From positions 3,224,001-3,288,000 of the forward strand of contig NZ_JBKIWZ010000001.1 in NCBI RefSeq assembly GCF_050157905.1: a stretch of 64,000 nucleotides of DNA, written 5' to 3'. Source of the DNA: Pantoea sp050157905. Lineage in GTDB: Bacteria; Pseudomonadota; Gammaproteobacteria; Enterobacterales; Enterobacteriaceae. This document shows, one piece after another, positions 53,717-61,954 of this stretch; position 1 is the stretch's first letter, and each line of letters opens with the position of its first letter. The position numbers and the translations under genes were made by a program. The notes under the pieces are model-generated. The model was given only the letters and a program-made list of their open reading frames with translations, did no database searches and was not told the DNA's origin.

Positions 53717-54742
53717 ATGAAAATCAGGCCGCCTCGCGCCACCATCAGCGATGTTGCTCACGCGGCACGAACCGGAAAGACCAGCGTTTCACGCTACCTC
53801 AATGGTGAACTGCACCTGTTGTCAGCGGATTTAAAAGCGCGGATTGAACAGGCTATTGCCGATCTCAGCTATCGCCCGAGCCAGATGGCACGCGGCCTGA
53901 AGCGCGGTCGTACCCGACTGATTGGACTGATTATTGCTGATATCACCAACCCCTATTCCGTGGATGTGATGAGTGGCATTGAAGCCGCCTGCCGCGAGCA
54001 GGGCTTTACCCTGCTGATGTGTAATACCAACAATGAAGTGGATCTGGAACAGCACTATCTGCAATTGCTGAGCAGCTATCAGGTTGAAGGTATTGTGGTT
54101 AACGCGGTTGGGATGCGCGAAGAGGTGCTGAACCATCTGCAACAGTCGCTGCTGCCGATGGTCCTGATTGACCGAAAAATCCCCGATTTTCCCTGCGATG
54201 TGGTGGGTCTGAATAACGCCGAAGCTGCCGAAACAGCCACGCGGCATCTGGTCGCGAATGGCTATGAGGCGCTGCTGTTTCTCAGCGAGCCGCTGGGCAG
54301 CGTCAATACCCGCCGCGAGCGCCTGCAGGCTTTTCGCCAGCTGCTGGGATCGCATCCGCAGGTTGTACATGAAAATGCGGAGGTTCGGCTGCATCAGCCC
54401 GCCGCGCTGGACGATGTGCTGCTGACATTCCGGCAGCGTCATGCCGGCAAACGCTGTGCGGTGATGGTCGCCAACGGCGCACTGACGCTGCAGGTGGCGC
54501 GCTCGCTGCAACGCCTCAATCTGCACTGGGGCCACGATATCGGTCTGCTTGGGTTTGACGAACTGGAGTGGGCGGCCCTGGCAGGTGTCGGCATTACCAC
54601 GCTGAAGCAGCCAACCTGGCAGATTGGCTTCAGTGCGCTGGAACGGCTGATTGCGCGCATAGAGGGCAGCGATTTACCAATTGCCGAACAGGTTTTCTCT
54701 GGCGAACTGATTGTTCGCGGCTCCAGCCAGCCACTTGTCTGA
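53717..54742 (+). CDS. ptxS: LacI-family regulator, PtxS-like, of 2-ketogluconate genes
   Basis: 341 residues. N-terminal HTH ATISDVAHAARTGKTSVSRY, hinge YRPSQMARGLKRGRT and a periplasmic-binding-type effector domain (LIGLIIADITNPYSVDVMSG, GLLGFDELEWAALAGVGITT). It sits directly upstream of genes resembling kguE, kguK and kguT, the order known for PtxS and the kgu operon in Pseudomonas, and a palindrome like the PtxS operator lies in front of kguE. The ATG at 53717 has GCAGGA 6 nt upstream. It probably represses the operon until 2-ketogluconate binds. Confidence 0.78.
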   Translation: MKIRPPRATISDVAHAARTGKTSVSRYLNGELHLLSADLKARIEQAIADLSYRPSQMARGLKRGRTRLIGLIIADITNPYSVDVMSGIEAACREQGFTLLMCNTNNEVDLEQHYLQLLSSYQVEGIVVNAVGMREEVLNHLQQSLLPMVLIDRKIPDFPCDVVGLNNAEAAETATRHLVANGYEALLFLSEPLGSVNTRRERLQAFRQLLGSHPQVVHENAEVRLHQPAALDDVLLTFRQRHAGKRCAVMVANGALTLQVARSLQRLNLHWGHDIGLLGFDELEWAALAGVGITTLKQPTWQIGFSALERLIARIEGSDLPIAEQVFSGELIVRGSSQPLV

Positions 54743-54766
54743 AATTCAGATTTAACGCCCCCCTTA

Positions 54767-54787
54767 CGTGCTCGCTTCGTGAGCACG
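54767..54787 (+). terminator. Hairpin after the ptxS-like gene
   Basis: 7-bp stem CGTGCTC/GAGCACG with a 7-nt loop 24 nt past the regulator stop, followed by ATCATAATTTCG. It would limit read-through from the regulator into the kgu genes. Confidence 0.5.
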
Positions 54788-54817
54788 ATCATAATTTCGC
54801 CGTTTGCTCCTTTGCTT

Positions 54818-54831
54818 TGGAACCGGTTCCA
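54818..54831. promoter_or_regulatory. PtxS-type operator ahead of kguE
   Basis: Perfect 14-bp palindrome TGGAACCGGTTCCA, 50 bp upstream of kguE. The operator described for Pseudomonas PtxS is TGAAACCGGTTTCA; the two differ by one symmetric base pair in each arm. LacI-family proteins bind such CG-centred palindromes. Confidence 0.8.
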
Positions 54832-54881
54832 TCCAGGATTGTTCTATTCGTTATGGGCAGAATCCTGCCGTGGAGCAGAAC

Positions 54882-55631
54882 ATGAAACCTGACATCATTG
54901 TGGTGACCGCCGCTTATGGTCATACACAGATCGCCGCGCTCGGCGGCCAGCGTGCGCTACTGCCGATTATCCGGGAGGCGGGCGCGGACGGCGTCGAAAT
55001 TCGCCGCGAGCTGCTGGATGATGCGGCACTGTCGACGCTGCCATCGCTGGCCAGCGCAATAGCTGAGCATCAGCTGCACACCAGCTATTCGGTACCCGAT
55101 ACCCTGTTTTGTGACGGCGGCGTGATCAATCCGCGCATAACTCACTACGTTGAAGAAGCACGCCAGTTAAAGGCGCAACGCCTGAAACTGGCGCTGGGCG
55201 ACTTCACCGGCGCGCTGCCCCGCGACACCCTGCAGGCATTGCTGGTCTCGCTGCCGTGTCAGCTGACGATAGAAAACGACCAGACCGAACAGGGCCAGCT
55301 GGCCCCGACGGTGGCGTTTTTTACGGCGGTCAGAGAGGCCGGGCTGGCCATTAATATGACCTTCGATATGGGAAACTGGTGCTGGACCGGCGCGGATGCC
55401 AGCCAGGCAGCGGCATTGCTGGCCGCGCAGGTGGGCTATGTGCATGTTAAAGCCGCAGTGCCACATCAGAAAAGCTTCCGGGCAATTGCGCTGGATGAGG
55501 CTGACGATCACTGGCGTGCCCTGTTGCAACAGCTACCGGCTGCCGCACCGCGCGGCATCGAGTTTCCGCTTGAAGGCGACGATCTGACTGCGGTGACACG
55601 TCATTACGTGTCGCTGCTGCGTAACGTGTAA
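54882..55631 (+). CDS. kguE: KguE-like TIM-barrel sugar epimerase/isomerase
   Basis: 249 residues, AP-endonuclease-2/xylose-isomerase-like TIM barrel. Conserved strand ends carry acidic and His residues: GADGVEIRRELL, LTIENDQTEQGQ, MTFDMGNWCWTG, GYVHVKAAV and RGIEFPLEGDD. KguE is the first gene of the Pseudomonas 2-ketogluconate operon and has no settled reaction. ATG at 54882 with TGGAGCAG upstream; kguK follows in 9 nt. Confidence 0.75.
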   Translation: MKPDIIVVTAAYGHTQIAALGGQRALLPIIREAGADGVEIRRELLDDAALSTLPSLASAIAEHQLHTSYSVPDTLFCDGGVINPRITHYVEEARQLKAQRLKLALGDFTGALPRDTLQALLVSLPCQLTIENDQTEQGQLAPTVAFFTAVREAGLAINMTFDMGNWCWTGADASQAAALLAAQVGYVHVKAAVPHQKSFRAIALDEADDHWRALLQQLPAAAPRGIEFPLEGDDLTAVTRHYVSLLRNV

Positions 55632-55640
55632 GGAGTGAAG

Positions 55641-56606
55641 ATGACGACGCATCACACTATGCATCACAACGGCCCGCTTGATGTTGTCACGATCGGTGAG
55701 GCGATGGCGATGTTCGTCGCCTGTGAAACCGGTGACCTGGCTGCAGCAGAAACCTTTGTGAAACGTGCCGCAGGCGCGGAGCTGAATGTCGCAACCGGCC
55801 TGGCCCGTCTTGGCCTGAAAGTCGGCTGGGTCAGCCGCATCGGCGATGACGCCTTTGGCCGGTTTATCTGCCAGCAGCTGGAAAAAGAGGGAATCGATCA
55901 TGGCCGGGTGACGGTGGATAAGCGCTATCCCACCGGTTTTCAGCTCAAATCCAAAGTTGATGATGGCTCCGATCCGCTGGTGGAGTATTTCCGTAAAGGC
56001 TCCGCCGCCAGCCATCTGTCGGTGGAGGATTTCGACGCAGACTATTTTGGCGCGGCGCGACACCTGCACCTGAGCGGCGTCGCGGCGGCGCTGTCAGAGA
56101 GTTCGCTGGAGTTGCTGAAGTACACCGCGAAAGAGATGCGCGCGCGTGGCAAAACCATCTCCTTTGATCCTAACCTGCGGCCGGTGCTGTGGCGCAGCGA
56201 AGAGGAGATGCGCAAGCAGCTCAATCTGCTGGCAGAGTACGCCGACTGGGTGCTGCCAGGCGAAAAAGAGGGACTGATCCTGACCGGCTATCGTCAGCCG
56301 GAAGCGATCGCGGATTTCTATCTCGATAAGGGCGTGAAAGCCGTCGTGATAAAAACCGGCTGTGACGGCGCCTGGTACAAAACGGCCCAGGGTGAACAGG
56401 GTCAGGTGGCGGCGGTCAGGGTGGAGAACGTGGTGGACACCGTTGGGGCAGGCGATGGCTTTGCCGTCGGGGTGATCAGTGCCCTGCTGGAAGGTCAGGC
56501 GCTGCCGCAGGCGATTCGTCGCGGCAACAAAATTGGTTCGATGGCGATTCAGGTTATTGGTGACAGCGAAGGTCTGCCGACGCGTCAGCAACTGGGCGAT
56601 GTGTAG
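55641..56606 (+). CDS. kguK: 2-ketogluconate kinase (PfkB family)
   Basis: 321 residues. PfkB sugar kinase: N-terminal VTIGEAMAMFVACETG, substrate region AGAELNVATGLARLGLKVGW (about 45-65) and the catalytic C-terminal box DTVGAGDGFAVGVI. Close to 2-keto-3-deoxygluconate kinases. Given the KguT- and KguD-like neighbours, the likely reaction is 2-ketogluconate to 2-keto-6-phosphogluconate. AGGAG overlapping the kguE stop is correctly spaced for the ATG at 55641 rather than the GTG at 55635. Confidence 0.78.
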   Translation: MTTHHTMHHNGPLDVVTIGEAMAMFVACETGDLAAAETFVKRAAGAELNVATGLARLGLKVGWVSRIGDDAFGRFICQQLEKEGIDHGRVTVDKRYPTGFQLKSKVDDGSDPLVEYFRKGSAASHLSVEDFDADYFGAARHLHLSGVAAALSESSLELLKYTAKEMRARGKTISFDPNLRPVLWRSEEEMRKQLNLLAEYADWVLPGEKEGLILTGYRQPEAIADFYLDKGVKAVVIKTGCDGAWYKTAQGEQGQVAAVRVENVVDTVGAGDGFAVGVISALLEGQALPQAIRRGNKIGSMAIQVIGDSEGLPTRQQLGDV

Positions 56607-56638
56607 TCCGCGCCCCTCTACAGACACAGGAGTTTCCG

Positions 56639-57919
56639 ATGAAAAAGCAGACAATCGCGCCAAAACGCTGGTGGTTCATCATGCCCATCGTGTTTATCAC
56701 CTACAGCCTGGCCTATCTTGATCGTGCAAACTTTAGCTTCGCTTCGGCGGCCGGGATTAATGACGATCTCGGCATTACCAAAGGGATGTCCTCGCTGCTG
56801 GGGGCGCTGTTCTTCCTGGGCTACTTCTTCTTCCAGATCCCGGGGGCGATTTACGCCGAACGCCGCAGCGTTAAAAAACTGATTTTCGGGTGCCTGATTC
56901 TGTGGGGCGGCTGCGCCTCGCTGACCGGTGTTGTCAGCAATATTCCGATGCTGGCGGCCATCCGTTTTGTGCTGGGCGTAGTGGAAGCCGCGGTTATGCC
57001 CGCGATGCTGATTTACATCAGCAACTGGTTTACCAAATCGGAACGTTCTCGCGCCAATACCTTCCTGATTCTGGGAAATCCGGTCACGGTGCTGTGGATG
57101 TCGGTGGTGTCAGGCTATCTGATTGAATCTTTTGGCTGGCGTGAGATGTTTATCATCGAAGGTTTTCCGGCGGTGATCTGGGCGATTGCCTGGTGGTTCC
57201 TGGTGCAGGATAAACCCGCGCAGGCGCGCTGGATGAGCGATGCAGAGAAAGCGGCATTGCAGGCTGAACTGCAGAAAGAGCAGGAAAATATTAAAGCGGT
57301 GCGCAACTACGGCGAAGCGTTCCGTAACCGCAACGTCATTATCCTCTGCATGCAATATTTTGCCTGGAGCATCGGCGTGTATGGCTTTGTACTGTGGCTG
57401 CCGTCGATTCTGCGTAACGGTACGCAGATGGGCATGGTGGAAGCAGGCTGGCTCTCAGCGGTGCCTTATCTGGCGGCAACCATTGCGATGGTGGTCGTTT
57501 CCTGGGCGTCAGACAAAACCCAGAACCGTAAGCTGTTCGTCTGGCCGCTGCTGCTGGTGGGTGCGCTGGCGTTCCTTGGCTCGTATCTGGTGGGATCAAA
57601 CAATTTCTGGTTCTCTTACACCCTGTTAGTGATCGCCGGTGCCGCGATGTATGCGCCTTACGGTCCGTTCTTCGCCATTATTCCTGAGATGTTGCCGCGC
57701 AACGTCTCGGGTGGCGCGATGGCGCTGATCAACAGTATGGGGGCGCTGGGGTCATTTATCGGTTCATGGATTGTCGGCTATCTTAATGGTGCGACCGGCA
57801 GCCCGGCGGCCTCCTACATTTTTATGGGATCGGCTCTGCTGGTAGCGGTGTGGCTGACGCTGATTGTGAAGCCGGCGCAGAATAAAGCGCCGCCGCTGCA
57901 GAGCGCAAAACCGGCCTGA
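56639..57919 (+). CDS. kguT: 2-ketogluconate transporter (MFS, anion:cation symporter type)
   Basis: 426 residues, 12 predicted helices. N-terminal FITYSLAYLDRANFSFASAAG, the RFVLGVVEAAVMPAMLIYISNWF segment and PYGPFFAIIPEMLPRNVSGGAMALINSMGALGSF mark the ACS (GudP/PhtL-like) branch that carries sugar acids. It follows kguK by 32 nt in the same operon, hence the KguT assignment. A GC hairpin (57987-58006) separates it from ghrB. Confidence 0.8.
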   Translation: MKKQTIAPKRWWFIMPIVFITYSLAYLDRANFSFASAAGINDDLGITKGMSSLLGALFFLGYFFFQIPGAIYAERRSVKKLIFGCLILWGGCASLTGVVSNIPMLAAIRFVLGVVEAAVMPAMLIYISNWFTKSERSRANTFLILGNPVTVLWMSVVSGYLIESFGWREMFIIEGFPAVIWAIAWWFLVQDKPAQARWMSDAEKAALQAELQKEQENIKAVRNYGEAFRNRNVIILCMQYFAWSIGVYGFVLWLPSILRNGTQMGMVEAGWLSAVPYLAATIAMVVVSWASDKTQNRKLFVWPLLLVGALAFLGSYLVGSNNFWFSYTLLVIAGAAMYAPYGPFFAIIPEMLPRNVSGGAMALINSMGALGSFIGSWIVGYLNGATGSPAASYIFMGSALLVAVWLTLIVKPAQNKAPPLQSAKPA

Positions 57920-57986
57920 AAGCGTAAACGCTAACGTGTGTGAGTGCAGTCTGCACACTGGCGTAAACGTCAGTCTCAGTTTCTCC

Positions 57987-58006
57987 GGGCGGCCTGCAAG
58001 CCGCCC
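57987..58006 (+). terminator. Hairpin between kguT and ghrB
   Basis: 7-bp stem GGGCGGC/GCCGCCC with a 6-nt loop, no T-run. It ends 14 nt before the ghrB ribosome site and could reduce, but not abolish, transcription from kgu into ghrB. Confidence 0.45.
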
Positions 58007-58032
58007 GCAACTTATTGATCGGGAGCAACCGT

Positions 58033-59007
58033 ATGAAACCCGCTGTAATTCTCTATAAAAAACTGCCTGATGATCTCTATGCCCGTCTGGCCGAACAGTG
58101 TGACGTGACGGAAATCAGCGATCTGTCGCCGGAAAACCAGCAGCAACATGCGAAGGCGTTCCGGCAGGCTGAAGGGCTGCTGGGATCGGGCGGTAAAGTG
58201 AACGGTGACCTGCTGGCAAAAATGCCGAATCTGCGCGTCTGCTCCAGCGTCTCGGTCGGCTATGACAATTTTGACGTTGAGGCGCTGAACCAGCGTAACG
58301 TGGTGCTGATGCATACGCCGACCGTTCTGACCGAAACCGTTGCGGATACCATGATGGCCCTGGTGCTGAGTACGGCGCGCCGCGTGCCGGAGCTGGATGC
58401 GTGGGTCAAAGCGGGTCACTGGCAGAAGAGCATCGGGCCGTCGCAGTTCGGCATCGATGTGCATCATAAAACGCTGGGTATTCTCGGCATGGGCCGTATC
58501 GGCATGGCGCTGGCACAGCGGGCTCACTTTGGCTTCGGCATGAACATTCTCTATAACGCCCGCCGTGAACATGAAGAGGCGCAGACGCGCTTTGGTGCGC
58601 GGCGCTGTGAGCTGGAGGCGCTGCTGAAGGAGAGTGATTTCGTCTGCATCAGCCTGCCGCTGACCCGCGAAACGCACCATCTGATTGGCGCCGACGAACT
58701 GGCGCTGATGAAGCCGGATGCGGTGTTGATTAACGCGGGTCGCGGGCCGGTGGTGGATGAGCAGGCGCTGATTGCCGCGCTGCAGGCGGGTAAGTTGCAT
58801 GCCGCCGGACTGGATGTGTTTGAACAGGAGCCGGTTTCTGCTGACTCGCCACTGCTGTCGCTGCCCAACGTAGTGACCCTGCCGCACATCGGTTCTGCTA
58901 CGCACGAAACCCGCTACGGCATGATGCAGGATGCGGTGGAAAATCTCATTGCCGCGCTCGGCGGAAGCGTTGAAAAAAACTGTGTTAACCCGCAGGCACT
59001 GAAGTAA
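58033..59007 (+). CDS. ghrB: 2-ketogluconate / glyoxylate-hydroxypyruvate reductase
   Basis: 324 residues, same length as E. coli GhrB (TkrA). D-isomer 2-hydroxyacid dehydrogenase with dinucleotide fold LGILGMGRIGMALAQRAHFG (about 148-167), catalytic Arg in NAGRGPVVDE, Glu in FEQEPVS and His in LPHIGSATHETR. Here it directly follows kguEKT, so the in vivo substrate may be 2-ketogluconate or its 6-phosphate (the KguD role), yielding gluconate or 6-phosphogluconate. GGGAGC site before the ATG at 58033. Confidence 0.9.
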   Translation: MKPAVILYKKLPDDLYARLAEQCDVTEISDLSPENQQQHAKAFRQAEGLLGSGGKVNGDLLAKMPNLRVCSSVSVGYDNFDVEALNQRNVVLMHTPTVLTETVADTMMALVLSTARRVPELDAWVKAGHWQKSIGPSQFGIDVHHKTLGILGMGRIGMALAQRAHFGFGMNILYNARREHEEAQTRFGARRCELEALLKESDFVCISLPLTRETHHLIGADELALMKPDAVLINAGRGPVVDEQALIAALQAGKLHAAGLDVFEQEPVSADSPLLSLPNVVTLPHIGSATHETRYGMMQDAVENLIAALGGSVEKNCVNPQALK

Positions 59008-59026
59008 TCCTCACGCCTTTCCATTG

Positions 59027-59045
59027 CGCCCGCCGATGGCGGGCG
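59027..59045 (+). terminator. Hairpin after ghrB
   Basis: Perfect 8-bp stem CGCCCGCC/GGCGGGCG with a 3-nt loop, 19 nt after the ghrB stop, then TTATGG. A probable terminator for the kgu-ghrB transcript, with a weak U-run. Confidence 0.55.
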
Positions 59046-59088
59046 TTATGGTGGACCCCCGATTCGCTATCACAAATATTTAACCGCT

Positions 59089-60339
59089 ATGTCCTTTTCT
59101 CAGTTCGGCGACAAATTTACCCAACATTCCGGCATCTCACGTCTGATGGAAGATATGGGCGCGGGCCTGCGTACGCCTGGCACCATCATGCTGGGCGGCG
59201 GGAATCCGGCGCAGATCCCGGCGATGAACGACTACTTTCAGCAGCTGCTGCAGCAGATGCATGAGGAAGGCAAACTCAGCGAGGCGCTGTGTAACTATGA
59301 TGGTCCGCGTGGCAAGGCGACGCTACTGGCATCGCTGGCAGAACTGCTGAGCGAGCAGCTTGGCTGGCCGATCACCGCGCAGAATATCGCGCTGACCAAC
59401 GGCAGCCAGAGCGCCTTCTTCTATCTGTTTAACCTGTTTGCCGGTCGCCGGGCGGATGGCAGCAAAAAGCGGGTACTGTTTCCGCTGGCACCGGAATACC
59501 TGGGCTATGCAGATGCCGGTCTGGAAGAGGGACTGTTTGTCTCGGCGAAGCCGAATATTGAGCTGCTGCCGGAAGGTCAGTTTAAATATCATGTCGATTT
59601 CGAACATCTGCCGATGAACGACGAGGTCGGGCTGATCTGCGTCTCGCGTCCGACCAACCCCACTGGCAACGTGATCACCGACGATGAGCTGATGCAGCTG
59701 GATGCGCTGGCACAGCAGCATGCTGTGCCGCTGCTGATCGACAACGCCTATGGTGTGCCGTTCCCCGGTATTATCTTCAGCGAGGTTCGTCCGCTGTGGA
59801 ATCCCAACATTATCCTCTGCATGAGCCTGTCGAAACTCGGCCTGCCGGGCGCGCGCTGCGGCATCATCATCGCTGACGAAAAGACCATTTCTGCACTGAG
59901 TAACATGAACGGCATCATCAGCCTGGCACCAGGCAGTATCGGTCCTGCCATCGCTCACGAGATGATCGGTCGTGGCGATCTGTTACGTTTTTCAGAAGAG
60001 GTGATTAAGCCGTTCTATCAGCAGAAGGTACAGCAGACCCTTGCGATCCTGCGACGCTATCTGCCGGAAGACCGCTGCCTGATCCACAAGCCGGAAGGGG
60101 CGATTTTCCTCTGGCTCTGGTTCCGCGATCTGCCGATCACAACCGAAACCCTCTATCAGCGCCTTAAAGCGCGTGGTGTGCTGATGGTGCCGGGCCACTT
60201 TTTCTTCCCGGGGCTGGAGCAGGCGTGGCCGCACACCCATCAGTGTATGCGGATGAATTATGTGCCGGACGCGGAGAACATCGAGCGGGCAGTGCAGATT
60301 CTGGCGGAAGAGGTCGACATCGCCTGGCGCGACAGCTAA
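59089..60339 (+). CDS. avtA: Valine-pyruvate aminotransferase AvtA
   Basis: 416 residues (E. coli 417). Fold-type I PLP enzyme. TNGSQSAFFYLFNLFAG, SRPTNPTGNVI, the cofactor Asp-x-x-Tyr in IDNAYGVPFPG and the Schiff-base lysine in SLSKLGLPGARCG are all present. It transfers the amino group between alanine/pyruvate and valine/2-oxoisovalerate. No Shine-Dalgarno is visible ahead of the ATG (ATTTAACCGCT). The stop overlaps that of the convergent regulator by 4 nt. Confidence 0.95.
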   Translation: MSFSQFGDKFTQHSGISRLMEDMGAGLRTPGTIMLGGGNPAQIPAMNDYFQQLLQQMHEEGKLSEALCNYDGPRGKATLLASLAELLSEQLGWPITAQNIALTNGSQSAFFYLFNLFAGRRADGSKKRVLFPLAPEYLGYADAGLEEGLFVSAKPNIELLPEGQFKYHVDFEHLPMNDEVGLICVSRPTNPTGNVITDDELMQLDALAQQHAVPLLIDNAYGVPFPGIIFSEVRPLWNPNIILCMSLSKLGLPGARCGIIIADEKTISALSNMNGIISLAPGSIGPAIAHEMIGRGDLLRFSEEVIKPFYQQKVQQTLAILRRYLPEDRCLIHKPEGAIFLWLWFRDLPITTETLYQRLKARGVLMVPGHFFFPGLEQAWPHTHQCMRMNYVPDAENIERAVQILAEEVDIAWRDS

Positions 60340-61787
60340 TCCTGCGGCTCGCGTAACGACAGCTGGCACCACTGTGCCAGCTGCTGAATCGCCTGTTCCA
60401 CCTCCCGGTTCCAGCCGAAACCGGCATTGAGCCGGAAGCAGTGGTCGTAACGCGCATCGGTGGCGAAAATGTGTCCCGGCGCAATGCCGATCCCCGCATT
60501 GCGCGCTTTCAGAAACAGCTCACGAACGTTCAGGGCCTGCCGGGGCATCTCAACCCACAGCACGTATCCTCCCTCCGGATCGGATACCCGTGTTCCCGCC
60601 GGAAACTCCCGCAGCACCGACTGCCGCATCTCATGGATTTGCCGCGCCAGTTCGCGCCGCAGCTTGCGCAGGTGAGCGTCATAGCCGCCGCTGCGCAGCA
60701 GCTCCGCCACCGCCGCCTGCGACAGCACCGAGGTGCCCATGGTTGAGGTGTATTTCAGCGAGGCGATTTTTCGCATGTAGTTGACGCTGTGAACCCAGCC
60801 GATACGGATACCGGGCGCCACGGTTTTCGAGAAGCCGCTGCAGAGAATCGCGTTGGGGCTGAACGCGCGCATGGGAAAGGGACGGCGCTCGCCAAAGGCG
60901 GTATCACCAAAGATATCATCCTCAATGATCACCACATCATTTTCATCGGCCTGACGGGCAATATAGGCTTTTTGCTCGTTGGGAATGCTCTTTCCCAGCG
61001 GGTTGTTGACGTTGCAGAGGGTGAGAAAGATCCGCACCGCCCGGCGCTGAAACAGCCCGGTCAGCTTCGCGACATTGATGTATCCCTCCGGTCCGGCTTC
61101 TACTTCGATCACCCGCAGATTGAGGTTATGCAGCATCTGCAGCAGCACAAAATAGCAGGGAGACTCTACCGCTACGACATCGCCCGGCTGAGTGGTCGCC
61201 CGCAGCGACAGTGAGATCGCCTCGATGCAGCCATTAGTGATCAGAATATCGTCGGCGCTGATATTGCAGCCGTAATCGACCGCGCGGCGGGCAATTTCCA
61301 TTTTCAGCGGGGCATAACCGGTGCCCTTGACCGTATTGCCGAGCAGGGCCGGTTTGCTGTAGCCCATCTGACGCATCAGCAGGCCGATACGCCTGACCGG
61401 ATAAAGTGCGCTGTCGCCGTTAGCCAGATCGAGCCGCACCCGGCAGTCTGAGCCGAGCATCGCCAGATGCAGTTCGGTCTGCTCATCGAGCGGAGCGATA
61501 GCGTGAGGCTGTTCGCTGACGGCGGGCAGCTGACGCGCCAGGGGTCGCTCCGGGGCCACGAAGAAGCCCGATTTAGGACGGGCGACGGCGTAACGCTCAT
61601 CTTCCAGCGTGCGCAGGGTTTTCAGCGCGGTGGTCAGGCTGACATTGTACTGCGTTGCCAGCGTACGCACCGACGGCAGACGACTGTCGGGCGCCAGCGA
61701 ACCGGCATGAATGGCCTGTTTAATCTGTTCGGCTATCTGGCGGTAACGACTGCGCTGACTCTCCTGTTCCCCGACAACATCGGCCAT
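60336..61787 (-). CDS. MocR/GabR-type regulator (GntR HTH fused to aminotransferase fold)
   Basis: 483 residues. N-terminal GntR winged HTH (RYRQIAEQIKQAIHAGSLAP, ...LPSVRTLATQYNVSLTTALK), then a linker and a fold-type I aminotransferase domain with the PLP lysine in CSGFSKTVAPGIRIGW and cofactor Asp in VIIEDDIFGD. MocR proteins usually sense an amine or PLP-bound amino compound and control a divergent gene. The GGGGTGG site favours the ATG at 61787 over a TTG at 61826. The divergent partners here are the PP-loop and ATP-grasp genes. Confidence 0.85.
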   Translation of the reverse strand: MADVVGEQESQRSRYRQIAEQIKQAIHAGSLAPDSRLPSVRTLATQYNVSLTTALKTLRTLEDERYAVARPKSGFFVAPERPLARQLPAVSEQPHAIAPLDEQTELHLAMLGSDCRVRLDLANGDSALYPVRRIGLLMRQMGYSKPALLGNTVKGTGYAPLKMEIARRAVDYGCNISADDILITNGCIEAISLSLRATTQPGDVVAVESPCYFVLLQMLHNLNLRVIEVEAGPEGYINVAKLTGLFQRRAVRIFLTLCNVNNPLGKSIPNEQKAYIARQADENDVVIIEDDIFGDTAFGERRPFPMRAFSPNAILCSGFSKTVAPGIRIGWVHSVNYMRKIASLKYTSTMGTSVLSQAAVAELLRSGGYDAHLRKLRRELARQIHEMRQSVLREFPAGTRVSDPEGGYVLWVEMPRQALNVRELFLKARNAGIGIAPGHIFATDARYDHCFRLNAGFGWNREVEQAIQQLAQWCQLSLREPQD

Positions 61788-61829
61788 CTGTTCCACCCCA
61801 TATCGCGCTGATCTGTGCATATTCAACAG

Positions 61830-61846
61830 AGTACATTCAAAGTACT
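61830..61846. promoter_or_regulatory. Palindrome in the MocR / PP-loop divergent region
   Basis: AGTACATTCAAAGTACT is a 17-bp inverted repeat around C61838 with one mismatched pair. It lies 43 bp before the MocR start and 108 bp before the PP-loop gene, a good place for an autoregulatory and activating operator. Confidence 0.5.
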
Positions 61847-61954
61847 TTAGGCTGCATCTCTTAATTATTCATGACGCTAACCAGTCCGGTGACGCCGCCC
61901 GCCGCCGGGCTCAGGCCACCGCATGGTGCCGTTTACCTGAGGGAAATGTGAGAA

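Noticed and set aside
54804..54881. Upstream start for kguE at 54804
   Set aside because: That extension would be translated across the palindromic operator region, has no homology and has no ribosome site; the ATG at 54882 does.
58012..58905. 297-codon minus-strand frame opposite ghrB
   Set aside because: Antisense to a clear GhrB with conserved catalytic residues; no motif of its own.
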